A DNA stretch of 64,000 bases, taken from contig JH720351.1 of the NCBI GenBank assembly GCA_000231825.2, positions 248,001-312,000 of the forward strand. The letters run 5' to 3'. Positions 54,747 to 64,000 of this stretch are shown in pieces; positions within the stretch are counted from its first letter, which is position 1, and each line of letters starts with the position of its first letter. The stretch comes from Tetrahymena elliotti 4EA (taxonomy: Eukaryota > Ciliophora > Oligohymenophorea > Hymenostomatida > Tetrahymenidae). The position numbers and the translations under genes were made by a program. A model generated the notes under the pieces. It ran no database searches. It was not told the DNA's origin and saw only the letters and a program-made list of their open reading frames with translations.

Positions 54747-55195
54747 TTCTTTTTGCTGGATATTTCAAATTTTTTTTACTTCTTATTTATTACTTACAAA
54801 TCTAAAACCAAATTCAACAATTTTAATTAAAAATTTGCAAATGAATTAACCAGGATAAATACTTTGTATGACTCCTTTACCTAATCAATCATAATTAATT
54901 TTCGAAAAGATTGCATGATTTTTAATCAATTAAATATTGGAATAGCTTTTACAGAAAAAGTGTAAATTTTTTGCTATCTATCTATTGATAAATTAGAAAA
55001 TCGAAAATACCCCAGCCTACAAATTTGATTTTAGCATGGGAATTTTTTAAAAATATTGATTCAATATTTTAAATTTTCCTCCCTTCCTTCAAGAAATAAA
55101 ACTATTAAATTACTTCCAAAAACAAAGTATCCATAAAAGTAAATTATTATTTCTAATTACAAAAAAGATTAAATTTTAACTTGATATTCCAACTT

Positions 55196-55868
55196 TGAAA
55201 ATGTAGTTATTCTACTTAATTGTGCTAAAAATTAAAATAATTTCAGAATTTTCTTTTCTTTGGCTAAGAATTCGAAAGTTGACATTACGTTTTTCATAAT
55301 TTATTTATCACTTTTATGCTTTAGCATTACGTTTTTAAGAAATTTTTATAAAAATAGGAATCCAATCTAACATTATGGAAAATCCTTTAAAAAATTTTTA
55401 AAGATACTTAAAAAACGCTCAAGCCTGAGAAGATTGAGAAAATTTTTCAAAAGGAGAGATAGCTGTAGGCGCAGATAGATCAAGTTGAAAATGTAGCCAA
55501 TTATTGAAATACCATAACTAAAAATAGGATTTTTTATTTCTTGAAACTTATTCATCATAGACTTGAACTTTACTTTTAATAATTATCTAATTTATTCTTT
55601 TTATTATCGACCAAAGATAATCTTTCTAATTAAACTAATAAATTCTTATTATTAATCGGCTCTTCTTTATCATCTTTTTCAAAATAATATTTAAATACTG
55701 CTATCAGATTATCTATTTAAGTGAATTTAATTCATCCACTCAACTTCACCTATCTGAAGAACTGATTAGATACCTTCTTTCATCTGGTTTAAAATTATCA
55801 GTTACAAACAAAATTAGTAGTATTATTTTACTAAATTTCCATCATATTAAGATTTTTTTACATCAATT
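55196..55868 (-). pseudogene. Decayed N-terminal half of an F gene
   Basis: Similar to 47870-48521 of the intact F gene. It begins with the matching ATG (MEIQQNNTTN), but meets an in-frame TGA after 14 codons and further frameshifts follow. The C-terminal two thirds is absent. A short block keeps the LRLE-FxSIFxN segment of the F protein. It lies about 450 bp upstream of REJ copy D. Confidence 0.78.
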
Positions 55869-56559
55869 AATTTAATATTTCTTTTATTCAAGCTTTAATA
55901 TATTAGATTTATTGGCTTGTTAAATTTTATATTTTACATTTATCAAAATATTTTTTTCTTATTCACTTACTAAAATAGGAGATGCGTACTTGTTATCAGT
56001 GGATTAATATTTGATAGTAGCTAGCAATTAGCTTGAGAAAATAATAAATTAGTTGTCTTTGTTAAATTTAAAATAGAATTTTAAAAACAAAGAAATATGA
56101 TCCTTTTTTATTTGTTACATTTTTAAAAAAGAAGTAGTGAATGCTACTATTTTTTAATTTTAAATTCTTTCTTTCATAATTGTTATTTATTTTTTATTTA
56201 AAATTTTATGCTACTTTTTTAAAAATTAAATAATTTTCTATTCATTTATTTTTTTATTGATTAATTTTAATTTACATAAAACTAGTAAACAAAATTTGTA
56301 GTCATACCTTTTTTTTAATTTTCTTCTGTAAATTTTTAAAAGGGTTGTCAATTTATTAAAAATATCATATCAATAGATGTATTTTGTTTGCAATATTATA
56401 AATATAAAATATACATTTAAAAATAATTAGAATAAATATGTAGCCCCAAACAAATCATTATCTTTTGGAATTTTTTTGTTGAAAGACTTCTGATTTTAAA
56501 ATTGGCCACATTTTTATAATAAAGCTAATTCCTGCTTCTCTTGATCAGGTATTAAGTAT
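55869..56559. other. Intergenic, no gene seen
   Basis: AT-rich spacer between the partial gene at the gap and the decayed F copy. No ORF or repeat was recognised. Confidence 0.5.
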
Positions 56560-57124
56560 TCACAAAAATAAAATTTATTATATAGAAAAAAGAAAAAATA
56601 AAAAAAAATAAATATATTAGATTTTTTTCTCATTTCCTTGTTTATTCTTAGCAGCAACTATTTTTTATTTTTCAAGATCTTTAACTGAAAATGTGTCAAT
56701 ATTAAATTTGAGATTCATTTATTAATATATCATAATTTAGAATAGTTAATATTTTTCTAAAGCTTATTTCAAACAATCTGGTAATCTTCTACCTGTTTTA
56801 GTGTTAGAAAAATGCTATACTATCTTTTTCTTTATCTCCATTATTCTTAATTAAATTATTTACTTAATTTAAATCTATCTAAGCTATCTAAGCATTTTCA
56901 GCTTCAACTATGAGTAATTATGAAATCTCTTCTCTTATAGATTAACAAAAATTAGAAAGATAATTATTATCGAGCTTTTCATAGTCAAATAATTACATTG
57001 TTTTTAAAACAGCATCTACATAAAAATCATAAAATTATGTAATTCTTTGTATTTTATTTATATAAAATAGTTTTTAGATATTTTTTCTCCTCATTTTTAC
57101 TAATTCTCCTTTTTTTGAATAATA
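56560..57124 (-). CDS. Partial unknown gene truncated by the assembly gap
   Basis: Open from the gap edge (57124). A helical, charged segment (FYDFYVDAVLKTM ...) runs to about 56806. There the frame changes by one base within a TTTTTCTAACAC stretch and continues as another good coding segment (TGRRLPDCLKQALEKYQ ...) toward TGA 56560. The last 25 codons are low complexity and may be beyond the true end. Without the shift, translation stops at 56696. The N-terminus is in the gap. No family was recognised and there is no similarity to the F or REJ genes. Confidence 0.55.
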
Positions 57125-57224
57125 NNNNNNNNNNNNNNNNNNNNNNNNNNNNNNNNNNNNNNNNNNNNNNNNNNNNNNNNNNNNNNNNNNNNNNNNNNNN
57201 NNNNNNNNNNNNNNNNNNNNNNNN
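57125..57224. other. Assembly gap (100 N)
   Basis: Exactly 100 unknown bases, the usual placeholder for a gap of unknown size. It cuts the C-terminal membrane bundle of REJ copy E and the N-terminus of the unknown gene to its left. Confidence 0.98.
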
Positions 57225-60200
57225 TATTATTTAAACAACACTCAAATTAACTCCAAACACGGAATTTAAAGCTAAAAGCCACACCAATTTATTATAGTAA
57301 ATTATGAACCTTATAGCACGAGAAAATTTCTCATCATAAACTATAAAAGTTGAGAAAAAAATATGAAAAGCTAGTATACCTTTAATATGACCTTCATTAG
57401 ATAAATAATCTTGTAATTTTTATTTAGCCTTTAAAAATAGCTTGGCCTCTTCTTCTGACTATTTTTACTTTTTATCAATTTTTTTAAGATCACTTTTTTA
57501 TTCAGATCTATCATCGATTGAACTTCTTAATATTTAGGTATTAAGAAGATTTTAAATTTATGTTTACTGTTCTGACAAGCAAATATTTGCTGGCTGAGTC
57601 TAAATAGATGCTAAATTTTCTTAAACTAATTTATTCTCTTCTAATTATAGTCCTTAGTCAGTTAGTGATATTTGTTTGGTTTTATTTAAATTTTGTGTTT
57701 TAACATCACAATCTTTTTAATTTTGTTGTTCATTACTTATCCTTAATGTTTCAAGAAAATTGTTTTAAAGAGGAGCATTCAATAAAATCTAATCACATGA
57801 AAAAATGTTATTGTGATATTCAATAGGGGTTTTTTATTTAATAGGTTGTTATTAATTATTATTTATTTCATTAATATTTTCATTTTTATTTGATTTTTAA
57901 TTTTCTCCTTCATTACTTATCCTTTATGTTTCAAGATAATTGTTTTAAAGAGGAGCATTCACTAAAATCTAATCGCATGAAAATATTTTATTGTGATTTT
58001 CAATCAAATTTTATGATTCAAGGGTATTTTATTTAATAGGTTGTTATTAATTATTATTTATCTCATTTATATTTGATTTTTTGTTTTCTCCTTCATTACT
58101 TATCCTTTATGTTTCAAGAATATTATTTTAATGAGGAGTATTCGCCAAAATCTAATTGCATGAAAAAATTTTATTGGAATATTAAATTAAATTTTATGAT
58201 TAAGGGGTTTTTTATTTATTAGGTTGTTATTCATTATTATTTATTTCATTTATATTTGATTTTTTGTTTTCTCCTTCAACACTTATCCTTTATGTTTCAT
58301 GAATAATGTTTTAAAGAGGATTTTTCATCAAAATCTAATCCCATGATACAATTTTATTGCAAAAGTAAGGTGTCTTTTTATTTTCTGTATTCTAATCATT
58401 TAATAGTTCTTATTTATTTTTGGGTGTTTACTCTTTAGGTGTGATTTCAGATTAATCAATATTTTTTATTTTCATAAATAAATTACCTTCGTTATTATTA
58501 TTACTCAATTCAGAAACAAAACAATTGTTATGTTAATTCACTTATCCTAATTTTTTCAGGAGAATTTTTTTTTTTATAAATAATTTTTTATCTCTTTTAT
58601 CAAAACCAATTCCTATTATTACTATTACCACCAAAAATATATTTAAGCCCATCATTGTCCATATAGGGGCATATTTATACCAACCATCAAGATTAATTAA
58701 TCTTTATATTCCACTACCATCAAAAATGTCTCTGATGTTTTTATTATTAAAAAGTTACTCAATATCATATGTTAGAGAAGTTATATCTGGTTTTTTGCAT
58801 GAGCAAAAAATGGTTCTTTAATTATTGATTATCTCCACCTTCGTGTTGCAATTACTTGTAACCCATTTTCCAAAATCTGATCTCTAAACGCATTTTAGCT
58901 TTTCTTCAGTAGATAATGATCCAAATTAGAGAGTAATTGGAACTTTAATTTATGTTTCAGTTTTTTTCTCAGTAAATATTTAGGGAATTTTGATTTGATA
59001 AGTTTTTTACATCTCATTTAACATTTCTGGTGATGTAGCATTCTTGAAGTATTACTAATTAATATTTTACAGTTCCTCTTTATATAGCTTACTATCAGCT
59101 GGGTAATTTTAAATAAGAACATCATAATTTAAAGATTTCTATTCTGGTGATATATCAGGTGGGTCAGCTGAATCAAAATATTAGGACATTAATGATTTAT
59201 AATCTAATTTTTCAGCTCGTAATTCAGAATCGATAGTTTCTATAACATATTGGGGGTCATTTTTTTTCATAACCTGTGAAATACCTCCTAATGCCTTTGA
59301 TACATAATTAATCATATTTTTATTTTCTTCAGGAGTCCAACTATTAATATTATTCACATTAAACATATAACTCTTTACTATACAAGCTAAAATTTCTTTA
59401 TAATAAATTCTTTCAGAAGTAGTTAGCTAAGATAAATCAGTTTTTTAAATAATATCTACTAATTTATCAATAGCTTACTCATTCAAAACTTTTAGAGCTT
59501 AAGATACAGAAACATCAACACTAACTATAATTTTTGAATTCTAGATTATATTAACAGTTTTTTGTGAAACTAAATATACATCTTCACTAAGATTAGACCA
59601 AGAATTGTCTTACAATCTTTATATTATACTATTTTTCATAGTATTAGTATAATCAGATGGTATGTAGGTGGGATTTTTCTTTTCAAATTATTAAACAGCT
59701 AAAGAAATTGTTTGAAAATAAAGCACTTCTTATTAATAATTTTATTATTATTTATTGAATATAGCATAACTGTTGGTTTGTTAAAGGTCAGATTCATATT
59801 CTTAACTTTAGAAATCATTTTATTTAACAGTTATTTGTTAGGTGAAATTAGCTCTTATTGAATACTTACCTTCTATTACAACCATAATAGTCAAATCTCC
59901 TGGTGGTAATACTGAACTAAATGCAGGCTATTCCTACTATTTAAAACTAAGTAGCTATCTATTTATTTTTAATGGATTAATAATTTCTTCTTAAATTTAA
60001 CCTGAAATATTATAAAAAAAGTATTGATAAGTGAATGGCCCATTAGCTGGATCAATAGTACAGCTATTGACATTCATCTAAACCAAATCTTTGAATGCAA
60101 TTAATTAATTTGTATTAACTATTTTATAATAACAATTTTGTGTTAAGGTATTGATTTACAAATTTATTAAAATATTTACTAATGCTCAATATGCATCCTA

Positions 60201-62882
60201 AAGGTGGTTTTCTGATTTCAATTTAAAAGCGCTATGCATTAAGAACGTTTTCGCACCCTTAATATGTATCAACAACAGAGATATCAAAGAAAAGCAAAGT
60301 AGGATTAGTTAAGGAAAATTGTAAATTAGGTAAATAATCTTCAATATTTAAAGTTATAGTATCCAAATCAATTACAATTTAAATAGTGTCACTGGTTTCA
60401 GTACTCACAGTAATCTTATAAATAAAAGTTTAACCTTATTTGGGTGGACCTTAGGAATAAATCATTTTAATTGTGAAATATTCTTGAAAAGTAATTAAGT
60501 TTGGATTATTAGATTGAGAATTAGTAATCTAGTAAGTTAATGAAGCCTTTGGTGCTACTATTTTAATACTTTAGCTTTATAAAGTAAAATAATCTTATTT
60601 TCTTTAAACAAGCGCGTGGAAAGTAAATTCTAAATTCAAAGGAATAAAAAAATTTGTGATTTTCATTTAAAGCCCTTGATTTAAAATTTGAGGATTTCCT
60701 CCTTAATACTTACAAAGTTTTAGTTCAAAATCATAGCATAACCATTCTACTTAAAATTATGACAAGTCAGTAGTAGCAGAATCATAATCTTCAATTTAAG
60801 CATTAAAAGTTAAATCTGTTAATGGATACTTAATTGTTTCTACTTGATCAACAGTTAGTTTAAATTCACTTTTGTAGAAGAAATACATGATGTCAAAACT
60901 TACTAAATTGTTCTAAGGATTTTACGCTGATAACTATAAATTTTAATAAATAATAAATTTTAAACTATTTTAAATACGAGAGGTTAATCAATCAATCCAC
61001 TGATTTAAGGTTCTGAAAAATTTTTTGTGAAATAAACTGAAAAATTATGTATAAAATTAGAACTATTCTATTGAATTTTGTAATTTTCTCATCTTAATTT
61101 TATTTGTCTTCATCTAAATTTAGAAGAAATGAAAACAAAAAATATTATTTATTTGAAAATAAAAACTTTTTTTTTATCTTTGAGGGAGATAGGGGGAGGG
61201 AAATATTCTTTGTTTTAATAGCAATATCTTTAATGATTGTGTTTTAAAATTTTATTAATAGTAAATAATAAAAAAGAATTCTTTATCTTACTCTGTTTGT
61301 TTATAAATAAAGATTTTTTCAAATAAAAGTAATAGATATTCAATACATTTATGTCAATTGATTTCGAATTTCTCATAATATTTTTAATATTATAATCATA
61401 TTAATGATATTTTAATATGGTTAATTATTTCAATTTATTTTAAGAACAATAAAATCTTTAAAATTATTTTCAGAAATTTTCTTTTAGAAATAATAACTAA
61501 AATACCTAAAAATAGATTAGGCCTTCTTTCTTAAATGTGTTAGGAGCAATTTAAACTTAAAGTGTATTAGAAGCAAGCTATACATCATAATTAGTAAAGA
61601 CCTCTGGTATTGAACTAACATTAACAGTGATGTCATCAAAAATATTTGAACCATGGCTAATCTAAAAATTTTTTGTTACTTAAAGATTCATAGTAGTAAT
61701 AGTTCCTTAATCAGATTAAGGTACTATACTAATTCTATCAGCAGTATCTGAAATTGTAAGTATCATTTCATCTTTTGTTATTATTTAAGCCATATTTTTA
61801 CAAGAAACATGTAGTGAAATGGTATCTCCTATGGAAAGTGTCTAAGGATTCACTGTGAAACCGTTCTATCTATCGAAATCAACAACTGGTTAAGGGTTTT
61901 AAGGTGATCCATAACTAAATTCAGTCATTTCACCATACTTTTCAAAAAACATAGGAAATTTAATAATTTCTTAAAATTTACCTTTTAGGTTAGGATATGG
62001 GAAATAGCATGTCCTTATAATATAATTGAGTTAAACTAATACATCAGATTTATAAGGTAAAGCAGATAATACACTCAAGCTCAGCCCATTTTAGAATTTT
62101 TAAATCATTGGTGTGTTAATCTAAGGTAGGACTAATTTACTTTAACCATCTAGTGCTACTTTCCCTATTATTTTTAAAAATGATAAATCAACCATATTTC
62201 TAATTATAACTTACCTATCATGATTACAAAAACACTTTGACGGTTTTCCTTAATGAAACATCCAACTCCTTAACCTGCGTTTGAAGATATTCCATAACTT
62301 GTTTTAGTATTACTATCTAAGATATCACAATTTGTTATAGATGTTACAAATTAATCCTCTAAAGCAACGTTTTTTACTCTTATAAGATCACTAAACTCTA
62401 AATGTATACTTTCTTAGTCTTCCCCAACATATGCATTATAAGTTAGATTGTTAGGATCACTACAAAGCTCTATTTTAGGTAAATGAAATTACCATTAATG
62501 CTTAAAAATTACAATAATAATTACCTCCTACTAAAACAGTAGCACAAACACATTTGAAATTCTCCTACTTATACTATTAATCACACTCCATGCAATTCTC
62601 AGAATCAAAGCAAACTGAACAATTTGCTGGACATTTAATACAAGTTCCAAGCTATTCATAATATCCTAATGCGCATCCACAATATGGAAGAACTCTATTT
62701 TCATCACACTTAGAACATTTTTCCAAATGACATAAAATACAAAAATTTATAAGTCCGCATGGCACGATTTCTGCAATTTATCTTAGATTTTTATCTGATG
62801 AATTTATTTATTGCAATTTAAGGAAGCTCAATGAAGTATGAAAGAAAAATACAAATATAAATGTTGTAAAAATATATTTCAT
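57225..62882 (-). CDS. REJ/GPS-type membrane receptor, copy E, C-terminus lost in gap
   Basis: Exons 62882-62525, 62469-62215, 62164-61506, 60933-60180 and 60118-57225, continuing into the gap, open throughout. Domain order as in copies B and D: signal peptide, Cys-rich part (with NFCILC and KCSKC), REJ-like domain, GPS-like CSCKKPD, first membrane helix near 58655, and long cytosolic linker. The final membrane helices are missing. Compared with copy D it lacks 27 bases in frame near 58960 and has gained a tandem 61-residue repeat in the linker. The 5' flank resembles that of copy D over several hundred bases. Confidence 0.85.
57727..58365 (-). repeat. In-frame 183-bp tandem repeat within REJ copy E
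   Basis: Four units, with landmarks CATTACTTATCCTTTATG at 57731, 57911, 58094 and (variant) 58277, spaced 180, 183 and 183 bp. Each encodes about 61 residues of Asn/Gln-rich linker (starting GENKKSNINE, ending ETQRISNE). Copy D has a single unit (about 50270-50450). Unit length is a multiple of three, so the frame is kept. Confidence 0.9.
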
Positions 62883-63239
62883 TTCTTTTTGCTGTTTTTT
62901 TTCTATTTTGTTTATTTCTTATTTATAATTAAAAAATTTGCAAATATATTTACTCACTATATATAAATACTTTAGATTACTCCTTTACCTTAAGAATTAT
63001 TATTAATTATCTTAAAAGATTGTCTGATATTTTATCAATTAATTATAGAAAAAATAGCTTTTACTGAAAAATTAAAAGCATAAATGTTTGGTTATCTATC
63101 AACATATAAAATAGAAAATCTATAATCTCCTGACTAGATATTTTACATTTTCCTCCCTTTATGAAATAAACCTAGTAAATTGACTTCAAATTCAATGTAT
63201 CCATAAAAATAAATTATTATTTCAAATTATAAAAAGAAT

Positions 63240-64000
63240 TAAATTTTAACTTGACTTTGAAAATGTAGTTACGCTACTTATTTGTACTAAAAATTAAAAT
63301 AGTTTCAGAATTTCCTTTATCTTTACTCAGACTTCTTAAGCTGAAATCACATTTTTCATAGAAATTTGGATCAAAATAGGAATTTAATCTAAAATGCTAA
63401 ATAACACTCAAGCCTGAGAGAAAATTGAGAACAATTTTTTTTTTCCAAGCAAGGATGTTTTATTCCTTGAAACTTACTCATCAAAAACTTGACCATTACT
63501 TTTAATAATTATTAAATTTATTCTTTTAATTATCAACCAAAGACAATCTATCTATAACTAATAAATTCTAACGCTCTTTAATAGGTTCATTACTCTTTTT
63601 TACAAAGAAATAATTAATTAAAATTTAATAGAAATTTGATTTGGATCAAAATAGGAATTTATTCTATTATGCTATTTAAATTTTTAAATATACTTAAATA
63701 ACACTCAAGCCTGAGAGAAAATTGAGAACAATTTTTTTTTTCCAAGGGAGAAATAACTGTAGCTGTAGGTAGATAAAGTAGTGAATTTAGCCAATTATTT
63801 TAATACCATAACTAAAAATAGGATGTTTTATTCCTTGAAACTTACTCATCAAAAACATGACCATTACTTTTAATAATTATTAAATTTATTCTTTTAATTA
63901 TCAACCAAAGACAATCTATCTATAACTAATAAATTCTAACGCTCTTTAATAGGTTCATTACTCTTTTTTACAAAGAAATAATGAATTAAAACTTCATTTT
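63240..64000 (-). pseudogene. Decayed F-gene fragments upstream of REJ copy E
   Basis: Similar to 55200-55700, and through it to the N-terminal half of the intact F gene. Multiple deletions and frameshifts; no usable ORF. Continues to the window edge. Confidence 0.65.
63361..64000. repeat. Recent direct tandem duplication inside the F remnant
   Basis: 63361-63630 and 63631-64000 are nearly identical over long stretches (for example ACACTCAAGCCTGAGAGAAA and GACAATCTATCTATAACTAA). The left unit lacks about 90 bp that the right unit and the 55.4-kb relative share (around GGAGAAATAACTGTAGCTGT). Confidence 0.85.

Noticed and set aside
55373..55558. 61-codon minus ORF upstream of REJ copy D
   Set aside because: Part of the decayed F copy; similar to an internal segment of the intact F protein, without its own start context or continuing frame.

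Overview
The window reads as nuclear DNA of an oligohymenophorean ciliate, most likely Tetrahymena or a close relative. It is very AT-rich. The real genes only open up when TAA and TAG are read as glutamine, and every complete gene found ends in TGA. Introns are short, AT-rich and GT...AG. No telomeric repeat or RNA gene was seen. Whether this is macronuclear or micronuclear DNA cannot be decided from the sequence. One 100-N assembly gap lies at 57125-57224. I translated by eye, so exon borders are inferred from phase and GT/AG signals.

Left part (1-26 kb), ordinary single-copy genes. Minus strand: a tandem CCCH zinc-finger protein (55-1299), an FCP1/SCP-type phosphatase with a long tail (2671-5504), a coiled-coil protein (7141-9653) and a secreted histidine acid phosphatase (16323-17704). 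Plus strand: a leucine-rich-repeat protein with about one repeat per exon (13261-15525), and a giant protein of about 2117 residues that joins a degenerate trypsin-like domain, WD40 repeats and a coiled coil (19363-25993).

Right part (26-64 kb), a birth-and-death gene array on the minus strand. The unit is an F gene (helical protein of unknown function) followed by a large REJ/GPS-type membrane protein with a Cys-rich N-terminus. REJ copies: complete at 32000-37338 and 49113-54746; intact as far as the gap at 57225-62882; pseudogenes at 27970-28905 and 42811-46565; and an exon-1 fossil near 40.15 kb. F copies: one intact (46842-48521) and three decayed (40.3-40.9, 55.2-55.9 and 63.2-64.0 kb). 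F copies lie upstream of REJ copies, so the pair probably duplicated together. Large direct repeats flank the leftmost REJ remnant.

The array looks like a fast-evolving surface-receptor family. It shows truncations, a 61-residue internal repeat expansion in one copy, and near-identity between two copies next to the assembly gap. Several otherwise healthy reading frames contain an apparent single-base frameshift, which may be sequence error or early decay.
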